Under the pieces are notes generated by a model, which was not told the DNA's origin, made no database searches, and saw only the letters and a list, made by a program, of their open reading frames with translations. A DNA stretch of 64,000 nt from Hyphomicrobiales bacterium (GTDB taxonomy: Bacteria > Pseudomonadota > Alphaproteobacteria > Rhizobiales > JAJFHB01): assembly GCA_021775755.1 (NCBI GenBank), contig JAJFHE010000050.1, positions 62,001 to 126,000 of the forward strand. Reading direction: 5' to 3'. The stretch's first letter is position 1. Every line of letters begins with the position of its first letter. Positions 1 to 8,231 of the stretch are shown one piece after another. Made by a program: the position numbers and the translations under genes.

Positions 1-297
1 CTTGCCGATATGTACACAACGATGAACGCGACCAAGGCCTATGTCTATGCGGTGTCGCAGGCCTGCGACCGCGGCGAGACAACGCGCAAAGATGCGGCGG
101 GCGCCATCCTCTATGCCGGAGAAAAAACGACCTGGATGACACTTGAAACCATCCAGACGCTTGGCGGCATGGGATACCTCAATGAAAGTGCCGCCGGACG
201 GCTGTTGCGCGATGCGAAGCTTTACGAGATCGGCGCGGGCACATCGGAAATCCGTCGCATGCTGATCGGCCGCGAACTGTTCAACGAAACCGGGTAG
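1..297 (+). CDS. Acyl-CoA dehydrogenase, C-terminal part (isovaleryl-CoA dehydrogenase-like)
   Basis: The gene enters from the left edge, already open at base 1, and stops at 297, so only about 98 C-terminal residues are present. The end carries the family signature: a GGMGY motif, then [19 protein letters not shown] and a short IGREL tail. These belong to the C-terminal helical domain that closes over FAD and the acyl-CoA. The wording matches isovaleryl-CoA dehydrogenases of leucine breakdown best, but the substrate cannot be fixed without the N-terminal and middle domains. These enzymes pass electrons to electron-transfer flavoprotein. No terminator was recognised in the 223 bp that follow. 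Confidence 0.9.
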   Translation, partial: LADMYTTMNATKAYVYAVSQACDRGETTRKDAAGAILYAGEKTTWMTLETIQTLGGMGYLNESAAGRLLRDAKLYEIGAGTSEIRRMLIGRELFNETG

Positions 298-520
298 TTC
301 GTTCGTGTCCGCATGAGTTGTGCGTCTGGCGACCGCAGAATCGCCTCATTTGCCGTTAGACTTGAAACATGATGTCTGTGCGGCGCCTGGTTAGGCGCAG
401 TGTGCGCAAGGATCGCCGGGCAACGGTTTCGGAGTGATCCAGGTCACAGCATCTTGTATCGGTCATGGCTAGTCTTATGTGTAGTGAGGTCGCGGCGGCA
501 GCGTCGCAAAGGGGACAAGA

Positions 521-1084
521 ATGAACAGTTCAAGCCGAGTTGGCTTAATTTGGTCCTGTTGCCTGGCGCTCGTAACACTGGGCGTGTTCACGGCACTTCT
601 CGTCGACCGGGACGACTCGACGGGGACGACACCGCGTGCGCAGGGCCTGGCCGTGACGCCGGTTAAGTCTGTGTCCAACCGCGACATCATTATGGTGTCG
701 CGGCCAGATGAAGACACCGGCGGCACGGTTTTCAACGACATTGACCAGAACAACATCTGGCAAACGGCGCTGTGGCGTACCGCAACGGTGCGCAACGGGC
801 CGACATGGCCGGAACGGCTCCAGGCGACTTGTACAAGCCTGCCGCATCCGGTCGTCGATTTCGAAGCCGATATCCATTCCGCCGAGGTGTGCGCGTCACG
901 CATAAGGTTTGCCGCGAGCAGCTATAAGAATTTCAGCGATATTGGGCCTGCATCGACGTACCCGCTCGAAACTCTGGTCTGTACCGACGCCTTGTGCGCG
1001 CGGTTTGAAGGCGTGGGCCACGACAAGTCGTTTGCAGAACCGCCGGCATTCGAACCCGATAGCCGCGCTATTATTATTCACTAG
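521..1084 (+). CDS. Hypothetical protein with N-terminal membrane anchor or signal
   Basis: I do not recognise this 187-residue protein. A hydrophobic segment at about residues 7-27 (LIWSCCLALVTLGVFTALLV) is followed by a polar, probably periplasmic domain with several cysteines (about 102, 122, 151 and 156), which could form disulfides. A purine-rich AAAGGGGA lies just before the ATG and supports this start. The last 11 bases overlap the end of the convergent transporter gene on the other strand. Reading-frame length, RBS and a plausible export signal support it being real. A reverse-strand ORF runs through the same bases but lacks such features. Confidence 0.6.
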   Translation: MNSSSRVGLIWSCCLALVTLGVFTALLVDRDDSTGTTPRAQGLAVTPVKSVSNRDIIMVSRPDEDTGGTVFNDIDQNNIWQTALWRTATVRNGPTWPERLQATCTSLPHPVVDFEADIHSAEVCASRIRFAASSYKNFSDIGPASTYPLETLVCTDALCARFEGVGHDKSFAEPPAFEPDSRAIIIH

Positions 1085-1985
1085 AGCGGCTGCCGGAACG
1101 CGCGACCGCGAACCCGGCGAGTACCAGCACAAGTGCGATGATGATTTTTGGCGACAGCGGCTCGCCGAGAAACAGCGCTCCCAACAGCACTCCCACGACC
1201 GGCATGACATAGCTTGCCATCGCCATGTAGTTCTGCCCCACAGACAAGACCAGGTGGTAGCGCAGGAGATAGCCGGCGCCCGTGACAATCACGCCCAGAT
1301 AGAGGATCGACAGCCATACCGTAAGGGAAAGACTGGCAAGCGGGGGCGTGTCGATGATCAAAACCACGGGAAGCAACATGACGGCGGCCATGGCCATGTT
1401 TATGGTGGCGATGCCTTCCTTGCGTGTCGTTCGAATCTTCCGGACGAACGACGTTGCGATCACGTAGCACGAGATTGCACCGAACATCGCCGCATCCCCA
1501 AGCAGGCTCGCCGTGAAACCGGCCATGGCTTCGGAGCCGACGATGACGGCGAGACCCCCCAGTCCGATCACCATGCCGGCCAGTTTGTTCATGCTGAAGC
1601 GATCGTCGGATGTCGTGATGTGAGTGACGAACAAGGTGAACAGGGGGCCGATACCCATGATGAGCGCGGCGACGCCCGAGGTAATGTGCAGGTTGGCCCA
1701 GTTGATCAGCACCAAAGGCACAACGGAATTCAGAATGCTCATGAGAAAGAGGATGTACCAGTCGCGCCGCTCGGTCGGCAGCGTGGCTCCCTTGACCATC
1801 ATGTAGGCGGCGAGGGCGATGAAGGCGGCGACGACCCGTAGGAAAACAAGCAGTACCGGCCCGGTATCGAAGACGGCGAGTTTGATGGCGAGGAAGGTTG
1901 ACCCCCAAAGTGTGCCGAGAAGGATGAGAACCGCTACGTCCGCTGCTCTGGGCTGGCGTAGTTTACCCGCTGTCGAGGTGGTCAT
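1074..1985 (-). CDS. DMT-family (EamA) membrane transporter
   Basis: This 303-residue protein has about ten hydrophobic segments arranged as two repeats of the EamA fold. The first repeat opens with LLGTLWGSTFLAIKLAV, the usual start of drug/metabolite transporters, and the second repeats the pattern near residues 155-285. Family members export amino acids, metabolites or drugs across the inner membrane; the substrate here is unknown. The C-terminus ends in a short basic tail. The gene is convergent with, and overlaps by 11 bp, the hypothetical gene to its left. A second EamA gene lies near 49 kb and is clearly diverged from it. Confidence 0.88.
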   Translation of the reverse strand: MTTSTAGKLRQPRAADVAVLILLGTLWGSTFLAIKLAVFDTGPVLLVFLRVVAAFIALAAYMMVKGATLPTERRDWYILFLMSILNSVVPLVLINWANLHITSGVAALIMGIGPLFTLFVTHITTSDDRFSMNKLAGMVIGLGGLAVIVGSEAMAGFTASLLGDAAMFGAISCYVIATSFVRKIRTTRKEGIATINMAMAAVMLLPVVLIIDTPPLASLSLTVWLSILYLGVIVTGAGYLLRYHLVLSVGQNYMAMASYVMPVVGVLLGALFLGEPLSPKIIIALVLVLAGFAVARSGSRSSE

Positions 1986-2142
1986 GGTGTTCCAGTTTGC
2001 CTGATACTGACGCCACCGCGCGCTGCTTCATTTCTCACAATGCGCCGCGAGCATTGGTATTATCAGTTCATATGGTATCGTGCCATGTGCTCACTCGCGA
2101 GAGCGGGGGGAAGCCCTCGCGGACCCATCAGGAGGAACCGAT

Positions 2143-2334
2143 ATGAAGACATTGAAATCAACCGTGGCGGCACTGGCAATCTGTGGCTTTACGATGGCCC
2201 CGGTCGCGTCGATGGCCGGCGATGACGCCGCGGACCCGATCGGAGACGCCGTCAATGATGTTGGCTGTGCGATCGTGACGGTTGTGACACTGCCCATCAA
2301 GATTCTCACCGGTGGCGAACCGGGGTGCAAGTAA
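2143..2334 (+). CDS. Small exported protein, unknown function
   Basis: This is a 63-residue protein with a clear Sec signal: MKTLKS, then a hydrophobic core, then an AxA-type cleavage site after about residue 24 (VASMAG). The mature part is about 40 residues, contains two cysteines (near residues 41 and 62) and a hydrophobic stretch, and ends GGEPGCK. An AGGAGG ribosome site at 2130-2135 lies 7 bases before this ATG. An in-frame ATG at 2080 lacks such a site, so the later start is chosen. I do not know a function; two cysteines in so small a mature chain suggest a disulfide in the periplasm. Confidence 0.75.
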   Translation: MKTLKSTVAALAICGFTMAPVASMAGDDAADPIGDAVNDVGCAIVTVVTLPIKILTGGEPGCK

Positions 2335-2420
2335 GCATCTGAAACGCGAATGCGATTACAATTCGTGCGGGGCGGGCTTGCGATGGCTCGCCCTACCTCG
2401 TTTTGGGAACCGAACAGGCC

Positions 2421-2909
2421 ATGAGCAATTTTGAAGAGCTTATCACCAGCATGACCCAGGCAGCGGTGCGTGGCGATGGAGCGGGCGTTGCCGCGTGCTT
2501 TACCGCCGATGGCACTTATGACGATGTCTTCTACGGTGCGTTTACCGGGCCGGATGCCATCGCGGACATGATAGAGAATCACTTTCATCGCGACGGCGCG
2601 AACTTCCGGTGGGATCTATTCGACCCGCTCGACAACGGCGCTCTTGGGTATGTGCGATATGTATTCAGCTACGACGCAAAGATCGAGCGCTGGAAGGGCA
2701 ATCGCTCGGTGTTCGAGGGCATCATCCGCTGCCGGCTTCGGGACGGCCTGATCGAGCATTACGGGGAAGTCGCCACGGCGGCGACCGGGCTGCACCTTAT
2801 GGGGGCAAGTCCTGAACAGGTGGCGCGCTTTACCGCGCGGCAGGCGGACGAGCTTACGGGGCGCGATGAAGCGGCACCCCATATCGCACCGGGTGCCGGA
2901 ACGGCCTGA
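2421..2909 (+). CDS. SnoaL/NTF2-like fold protein
   Basis: The protein has about 162 residues and a sequence pattern typical of SnoaL-like NTF2-fold proteins: an N-terminal helix (FEELITSMTQAAVRGDG), then ACFTADGTYDDVFYGAFTGPDAIADMI, and later strands with YVRYVFSYDAKIERW and GIIRCRLRDGLIEHYGEV. Such proteins form cone-shaped pockets and include isomerases, cyclases, dehydratases and non-enzymatic binders, so no reaction can be assigned. The ATG at 2421 is taken as start; a TTG at 2403 in the same frame would add six residues. It is convergent with the dehydrogenase gene to its right, two bases away. Confidence 0.75.
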   Translation: MSNFEELITSMTQAAVRGDGAGVAACFTADGTYDDVFYGAFTGPDAIADMIENHFHRDGANFRWDLFDPLDNGALGYVRYVFSYDAKIERWKGNRSVFEGIIRCRLRDGLIEHYGEVATAATGLHLMGASPEQVARFTARQADELTGRDEAAPHIAPGAGTA

Positions 2910-2911
2910 AC

Positions 2912-3871
2912 TCAGCCGCCGCGATTAACGATGACTTCGTAGCCTTCTTCTTCAGGCTCGTCGTCGACCATTTCAGGTGGAAACCCAGGGGCGAGAATGT
3001 CGACGCCGCAGGCTTCCTCAAGGCGTTTGATGATGTTGTCCGACCACTCGCGCGGGCCATACCGTTTTTCGCCGTCCTTGAAGATATCGATGAGCAGGGG
3101 CGAGAGCTCCAACGGCACGTTGGCGCGCTCGGCGATAGCCTGGAACAGGCCGATATCCTTGCTCACAAGATCCATGGTGAAGTTAATGTCGCGGCTGCCG
3201 TTCAGGATGACCTGACTTTCCGTCTCGTGAACGAAGGAATTGCCCGAGGAAATGCGGATTGCCTCAAAGGTGGTGTTGAGGTCCATACCCGCCATTTTCG
3301 ACGTAACGAGCGCCTCGCAGACCGACACGAGGTTGGCGGTGGCGAGATAGTTTGTCATGACCTTTAGGGTCGAGGCCGAACCCAGAGGTCCGGTGTGCAG
3401 AATGCGCCGGCCCATGGCCTTGAGCACCGGCAGGACTTTCTCGAATGTGGGGCGCTCGCAGCCGGCGAATATGGAAATGTTGCCGGTCGCCGCGCGGTGG
3501 CAGCCTCCGGATACGGGACAGTCAACGGGCCGGGCGCCCCGTGCTTCGACGAGGGTGCCGAGGCGCTTCACCTCCGCCTCGTCGGTGGTGCTCATCTCCG
3601 CCCAGATCATGCCCCCCGAAAGGCCAGCAAGGATGCCGTCCTCGGCCTCCATAACGGCTGAACAGGCGGCGGGGCTCGGCAGGCACGTGATCACGAGATC
3701 CACGGCTTCCGCCATTTCGCGGGGACTTTCAGCGAACACTGCGCCCTGGTCGACGAAGGGCTGCGCAGCTGCGCGGTCGAGATCGCGCACAGTCACATCA
3801 AACCCGTTGCGCACGAGGCTGCCGGCAAGTTTGCCTCCGACATTTCCAAGACCGATAAAGCCGATTTTCAT
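2912..3871 (-). CDS. NAD(P)-dependent dehydrogenase of the 3-hydroxyisobutyrate dehydrogenase family
   Basis: This protein of about 319 residues begins MKIGFIGLGNVGG, a GxGxxG dinucleotide-binding motif at the very N-terminus. DCPVSGG, the family substrate-binding signature, is near residue 115, and the catalytic-lysine helix (STLKVMTNYL) is near 170. Members oxidise or reduce beta-hydroxy acids or succinic semialdehyde-type substrates. The C-terminus carries an acidic tail (DDEPEEEGYEV) not needed for the fold. An ATG two codons upstream (3877) is only 3 bases from the GGAGGG site, while the one at 3871 is properly spaced, so the latter is preferred. The exact substrate is not evident. Confidence 0.85.
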   Translation of the reverse strand: MKIGFIGLGNVGGKLAGSLVRNGFDVTVRDLDRAAAQPFVDQGAVFAESPREMAEAVDLVITCLPSPAACSAVMEAEDGILAGLSGGMIWAEMSTTDEAEVKRLGTLVEARGARPVDCPVSGGCHRAATGNISIFAGCERPTFEKVLPVLKAMGRRILHTGPLGSASTLKVMTNYLATANLVSVCEALVTSKMAGMDLNTTFEAIRISSGNSFVHETESQVILNGSRDINFTMDLVSKDIGLFQAIAERANVPLELSPLLIDIFKDGEKRYGPREWSDNIIKRLEEACGVDILAPGFPPEMVDDEPEEEGYEVIVNRGG

Positions 3872-3926
3872 CTGCATGTCCCTCCACGATTGTGCCGCGG
3901 TTTAGTGGATAAGCCGGAGGCGAAAA

Positions 3927-4799
3927 TCAAACGAATTTATTTCCTGTGCCGGTGTTTTGCTGAGAAGCGATTTCAGGAGTGGCGGGCGCCGTTGCCGGGC
4001 GAAAGGGCAGCCTCAGCAACCACCAGAACGAATTCGCCTCCGCCTCGCGAAATTCATCCAGCCCAAGGCGCATGGATTCAAGGTGCGGATCCATCTTGCG
4101 AACATGCGTGCCGAACAGACGGTCCCATAGCGACAGGGTCGCGCCGTAGTTGCTGTCGGTTTCAGGCTGGTAACTGGAATGATGAACCCGGTGCATGTCC
4201 GGCGTTACGATAACAAGGCGCAGAACACGGTCGGCGCGTTGTCCAAGCCGCAGGTTGGCATGGGAGAATACCGCCATCGCGGCATCGAAGAGTTCATAGA
4301 GCATAATGACGACCGGCGGGACGCCGAGGCAGGCGACTACCGTAACCACCAGCGGCACGGAAACCACGAACTCCAGAGGGTGAAACCGAACGGTTGTCGT
4401 AACGTCGAGCGCGGTGTCGGTGTGGTGCACTCTGTGAATGCGCCACAGGACGGGCACCTTGTGCATGAGAACGTGGATGACATAGGACACGAGACTTCGG
4501 CCCAGAAACCCCACGACCAGCACAACCGCGAAGGGCGCCGGCCACCAGTTGAAAAGGCCCCATTCGGCCTGCTGTGCATAGTGGGCGGCGGTTATGCCGG
4601 AAACGGGAAGGATCGTCAGGACAGCAAGGTTCAAGCCGGTCAAGGCGATATTTGCGGGCCATCTGAAAGACCGTCTGGTTGCGTGTGCGGCCCGGGCGGC
4701 GCGCATTTCAACAAGGCCCAGAACCAGCAGGCAGCCAAAGAACAGTCCGAAAGTCAGGATGTCGAAATTATCGCTTACAAACGTCAGGATGAAAGGCAT
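3927..4799 (-). CDS. Sterol desaturase/fatty acid hydroxylase family membrane protein
   Basis: This 290-residue integral membrane protein carries the histidine clusters of the fatty acid hydroxylase superfamily: HVLMH, then HRVHHTD, and later HRVHHSSYQPETDSNYG. The histidines bind a di-iron centre that uses oxygen to hydroxylate or desaturate lipids or carotenoids. Four or so hydrophobic segments flank the clusters. A strong AAAGGAGAT ribosome site lies before the ATG at 4799. The gene is divergent from the GST-led operon, with 199 bp between the starts. A second family member occurs at 29607-30623 and is not a close copy. The lipid substrate is unknown. Confidence 0.85.
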   Translation of the reverse strand: MPFILTFVSDNFDILTFGLFFGCLLVLGLVEMRAARAAHATRRSFRWPANIALTGLNLAVLTILPVSGITAAHYAQQAEWGLFNWWPAPFAVVLVVGFLGRSLVSYVIHVLMHKVPVLWRIHRVHHTDTALDVTTTVRFHPLEFVVSVPLVVTVVACLGVPPVVIMLYELFDAAMAVFSHANLRLGQRADRVLRLVIVTPDMHRVHHSSYQPETDSNYGATLSLWDRLFGTHVRKMDPHLESMRLGLDEFREAEANSFWWLLRLPFRPATAPATPEIASQQNTGTGNKFV

Positions 4800-4998
4800 G
4801 GCGATCTCCTTTTATGACAAGTTGATTGCCATATAATCTTAGACAAGTGAATTGTAAATATGTATGGATGCCAAGCGCTTCGATCCGCGCTAGTTTTATC
4901 TCGAAAGCATGACTAGCTGCCAACGCAAGGCTCTTGAGAGTCCATGCAGCCGTACGGTCCCGGGAGTGTGAGCCGGGGAAAACACAAGGACACCGGTA

Positions 4999-5649
4999 AT
5001 GGAACTTTATAGCGCCCGCATCTGCCCCTTCGCCGAGCGAACACGACTTGTGCTGGTCGAGAAAGGCATCGAGCACGAGCACGTGGAGGTCGATCTCTCC
5101 GACAAGTCCGAACGGTTTATGGAAGTTTCGCCCTACGGCAAGGTGCCCGCGATCATGCACAATGGCGTCGCCCTTTATGAGAGCGCCATCATCAATGAGT
5201 ATCTCGACGATGTGTTTCCCGAGCCCGCGCTCTCACCCGCCGACCCTGTCTTAAGAGCGCGCGGGCGTATCTGGGTGCACTACTGTGACGACAAGTTTTT
5301 GAACGACTACTACCCTCTTCTGACGGGCTCGGACGCCGATGCGCGCGATGATTTGCGTGGCCGGGTTCTCGACCATTTCCACTTTATCGACGAGCACGGA
5401 CTTGGAGCGTCATCGGATAACGGCCCGTATTGGTTCGGTGCGGCGCCGACCCTTGTCGACTTTGCCTATTTTCCGTTCTTTGAACGCCTGCCAGCGTGGT
5501 CACACTACCGCAGTATATCGATACCGTCCGAGTGTCGCCGGCTGAAACGCTGGATTGCGGCCATGTGGATGCGTGCGTCGGTGCAGGAGATCGCCAACTC
5601 GGCGGATTACTATGTCGAGCATTACAAGGGTTATGCCGACGCGGCATAG
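4999..5649 (+). CDS. Glutathione S-transferase family protein
   Basis: This 216-residue protein has an N-terminal thioredoxin-like domain that starts MELYSARICPFAERTR, placing a cysteine at residue 9 followed by Pro-Phe, as in omega-like GSTs and SspA relatives. KVPAI and the glutathione-binding YESAIINEYLD follow near residues 51-72. A helical C-terminal domain fills the rest. A cysteine rather than Ser or Tyr at the active site points to thiol-transferase or dehalogenase/lyase-type chemistry. It leads a five-gene operon; the next start is 13 bp downstream. AAGGA lies 8 bases before the ATG. Confidence 0.85.
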   Translation: MELYSARICPFAERTRLVLVEKGIEHEHVEVDLSDKSERFMEVSPYGKVPAIMHNGVALYESAIINEYLDDVFPEPALSPADPVLRARGRIWVHYCDDKFLNDYYPLLTGSDADARDDLRGRVLDHFHFIDEHGLGASSDNGPYWFGAAPTLVDFAYFPFFERLPAWSHYRSISIPSECRRLKRWIAAMWMRASVQEIANSADYYVEHYKGYADAA

Positions 5650-5662
5650 AGGATTTTAGGCC

Positions 5663-6568
5663 ATGCCCGAAGTCGAAGCGGTCGTATTCATGAACGGCGA
5701 TTATGTTGCCGCCTCGCAAGCCAAGGTTTCGATCTTCGACTCAGGCTTTCTTTATGGCGACGGCGTGTTCGATACGTCGAGCGCCTGGAACGGTTTCATT
5801 TTCAAGCTGGATGAGCATGTAGAGCGCCTGCTCCGTTCGTGTCATGCGGTGCGCATGGACGTGCCTTATACGGCGGCCGAGTTGCGTCAGGCCCATATTG
5901 AAACCGTGGCCCGCAACAACCTGACGAACGCCTACATCAAGTGCATTGTTACTCGGGGCATCAAAGATCCGCCAACGCTTGATCCGCGTGGCCGCGAAGC
6001 CGGCGTGTTCATATTCGCCAAGCCCTATATCCGTCTCGTCGAGGAAGGGGACGATGGCGGCATAAACGCCAAGATTTCCTCCGTGCGGCGCATTCCGATG
6101 GCAGCCCTCGATCCCAAGATCAAGACGCTGGACTATCTCAATCTCGTCATGGCGAAGTTCGACGCCATCGATGCCGGAGCCGACGATGCCATTCTGTGCG
6201 ATACGGAAGGCTATGTCTGCGAAGGGCCGGGGTACAACATCTTCATTGTGTCAAACGGTGAAGTGGTGACACCGGCGGATACGGTGCTCATGGGGATTAC
6301 GCGCGAGACGGTGATCGAGATTGCCCGCGAAAAGGGGCTCGACGTGGCGGAGCGGCGGTTTTCGCCGTTTGAATTGTACACGGCCGATGAAGCTTTCTTC
6401 TCAACCACCGCAGGCGGTGTCATTCCGATTGTCAGTGTGGATGGCCGCACGGTGGGAAGCGGCGAGCGCGGGCCAATTACCCGCTCCATTTCAGAGCGCT
6501 ACTGGGATATGCTCGAAACGGGCGAGCATGGTACCGAAGTGCTCAGTAATCGCGGCATTGGTTCATAA
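5663..6568 (+). CDS. Class IV PLP aminotransferase (D-amino-acid/branched-chain type)
   Basis: This 301-residue protein belongs to fold-type IV PLP enzymes. FMNGDYVAASQAKVSIFDSGFLYGDGVFD at the N-terminus is the usual first motif. The PLP lysine is most likely K154 in KTLDYLN, followed by the GADDAIL and EGPGYNIFIV motifs that bind cofactor and substrate. LMGITRETVIEIA and TTAGGVIP come near the C-terminus. Branched-chain aminotransferase, D-amino-acid aminotransferase and aminodeoxychorismate lyase share these features, so the reaction is not fixed. As the second gene of the GST operon it probably handles an amine or amino acid released by neighbouring steps. Confidence 0.85.
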   Translation: MPEVEAVVFMNGDYVAASQAKVSIFDSGFLYGDGVFDTSSAWNGFIFKLDEHVERLLRSCHAVRMDVPYTAAELRQAHIETVARNNLTNAYIKCIVTRGIKDPPTLDPRGREAGVFIFAKPYIRLVEEGDDGGINAKISSVRRIPMAALDPKIKTLDYLNLVMAKFDAIDAGADDAILCDTEGYVCEGPGYNIFIVSNGEVVTPADTVLMGITRETVIEIAREKGLDVAERRFSPFELYTADEAFFSTTAGGVIPIVSVDGRTVGSGERGPITRSISERYWDMLETGEHGTEVLSNRGIGS

Positions 6569-6601
6569 CCGGGAACGACCGGCACATACAGGGAGAGCGG
6601 A

Positions 6602-7450
6602 ATGACGACAGGCAGTTGCCTTTGTGGGGATATCACCTTCGAGGTCTCAGGACCCATCACCCAGATGACCCATTGCCATTGCACCATGTGCCGCAAGGAG
6701 CATGGTTCGATGTTTGCGACCTATGCCGAAGTTGCTGCGAAGGATTTTGCCTGGACCAAGGGCGAGGACAAGATTGAGACTTTCAAGTCCTCGGACATTC
6801 TGGACCGCCGGTTTTGCGGAACCTGTGGCTCGGTGATGCCGTCGACGGAACATGACGGAGAGCCGGTCTATATTCCGGCCGGGCTGTTCGTCGATGATAT
6901 CGTTGCACGGGCGGATGCGCACATATTCGTCGGCTCAAAGGCCGAGTGGTACGAGATACAGGACGACCTGCCGCAGTTTGAAGAGTATACGGACCCGGCC
7001 GATCCTTCCGTGGAGTATGAAAGCAAATCGCAAGCCGCGGAGGGCACCGTCGGCGGCGGATGCCTTTGCGGCGCCGTGGCGTTTGAATATACCGGCGTCC
7101 CGGAGTTCATTATGAACTGCCACTGCAGCAGATGCCGCCGGGCCAAAAGCGCGGCACACGCGACCAACGCCTTCATCAAGCCTGAATATTTCAAATGGAC
7201 ACGCGGCGAGGACCATGTGCGCATTTACAAGCTGCCTGAGGCGGAACGTTTCGGCCATGCGTTTTGTGACACCTGCGGATCGTCTGTGCCGCGCTGGTCG
7301 GAAGGTGCGCCGGTGGTGAACGTACCTGTGGGCTCGATCGATGGAGATCCTGGCGGCCGGCCCAAGGCGCATATCTTTGTCGGCTCAAAGGCGTGCTGGT
7401 ACGAGCCGCCGGAGAATGCGCCGCATTTTGAAGAGATGCCGACCGGCTGA
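6602..7450 (+). CDS. Tandem GFA/CENP-V domain protein (two zinc domains in one chain)
   Basis: This 282-residue protein contains two full copies of the GFA domain. The first has GSCLCGDITFEV near residue 3, HCHCTMC near 22 and RFCGTCGS near 63. The second repeats these as GGCLCGAVAFEY near 150, NCHCSRC near 170 and FCDTCGSS near 222. The cysteines bind zinc in the family, whose best-known member (Gfa) was proposed to speed the joining of formaldehyde to glutathione. Usual members have one domain of about 130-190 residues, so this is a duplication-fusion. Operon partners are a GST and a TMADH-like flavoprotein. A GGGAG site precedes the ATG. Confidence 0.88.
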   Translation: MTTGSCLCGDITFEVSGPITQMTHCHCTMCRKEHGSMFATYAEVAAKDFAWTKGEDKIETFKSSDILDRRFCGTCGSVMPSTEHDGEPVYIPAGLFVDDIVARADAHIFVGSKAEWYEIQDDLPQFEEYTDPADPSVEYESKSQAAEGTVGGGCLCGAVAFEYTGVPEFIMNCHCSRCRRAKSAAHATNAFIKPEYFKWTRGEDHVRIYKLPEAERFGHAFCDTCGSSVPRWSEGAPVVNVPVGSIDGDPGGRPKAHIFVGSKACWYEPPENAPHFEEMPTG

Positions 7451-7473
7451 AGGGCAATCGGGAGAAGCTGAAC

Positions 7474-8220
7474 ATGTCGGGCGTAATGATCGTTACAGGC
7501 GGCAGCCGTGGCATTGGCGCTGCCATCGTGCGCCGTGCCGCTCAGGACGGATACGCGGTTTGTGTGAACTACCATCGCTCCGCGGATCAGGCGCAGGCGC
7601 TCGCCGATGATATCTCCGGCGCGGGCGGCAGCGCCATTGCTGTGCAGGCCGATGTAGGTTCGGAGAAAGACATTGTCGCGATGTTTGCCGAGGTTGACGA
7701 ACGGCTCGGCCCGGTGACTGCGCATGTCAGCAACGCGGGCATCGACTACACCTCCTTTATCGCCGACATCGAAAGCGCGCCGCTTGAGCGTCTGTTTGCG
7801 GTGAACATTCTTGGCCCTATGTATTGCGCCCGCGAAGCGGTCAAACGCATGTCAACGTCGCGCGGCGGGCAGGGCGGCGTGATCGTCAATGTCGGATCGA
7901 TTTCGGCCCGGCTCGGCGGTCTTCCAAGAGATGTGTCCTATGCCACAAGCAAGGGCGCGCTCGATTCCTTCACCAGAGGGCTGGCAACAGAAGTGGGGCC
8001 GGAGGGTGTACGTGTGGTTTGTGTGCGTCCGGGCCTGACGCGTACCGATATTTTCGGTGGGGAGGACGGTCTCGCAGCCGCTGAGGCAACCGCCAAGCGC
8101 ACGGTCTCTATCGGACGCATGGCGGAGCCGGAAGAAATCGCCAACATGGTGGTGTGGATGTGTTCGCACGAAGCTTCCTATGTCACCGGGTTCACCTATG
8201 ACGTGAGCGGTGGCCGTTAA
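7474..8220 (+). CDS. Short-chain dehydrogenase/reductase (SDR)
   Basis: This is a classical 248-residue SDR. TGGSRGIGAA at residues 8-17 binds NAD(P), SNAG follows near 88, and the catalytic serine and YATSK tyrosine-lysine pair sit near 142 and 155. The C-terminus ends with VTGFTYDVSGG as in FabG-like enzymes. It likely oxidises or reduces a hydroxyl/keto group on an unknown substrate. It is the fourth gene of the operon starting at 4999, with 23 bp before it and 11 bp to the flavoprotein gene after it, so it is almost certainly co-transcribed and acts in the same pathway. Confidence 0.9.
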   Translation: MSGVMIVTGGSRGIGAAIVRRAAQDGYAVCVNYHRSADQAQALADDISGAGGSAIAVQADVGSEKDIVAMFAEVDERLGPVTAHVSNAGIDYTSFIADIESAPLERLFAVNILGPMYCAREAVKRMSTSRGGQGGVIVNVGSISARLGGLPRDVSYATSKGALDSFTRGLATEVGPEGVRVVCVRPGLTRTDIFGGEDGLAAAEATAKRTVSIGRMAEPEEIANMVVWMCSHEASYVTGFTYDVSGGR

Positions 8221-8231
8221 GGAGCAGTCCC

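Noticed and set aside
909-1841. Plus-strand frame of 310 codons
   Set aside because: It is rich in Arg, His and Gln, has no domain, and lies opposite the clear EamA transporter gene.
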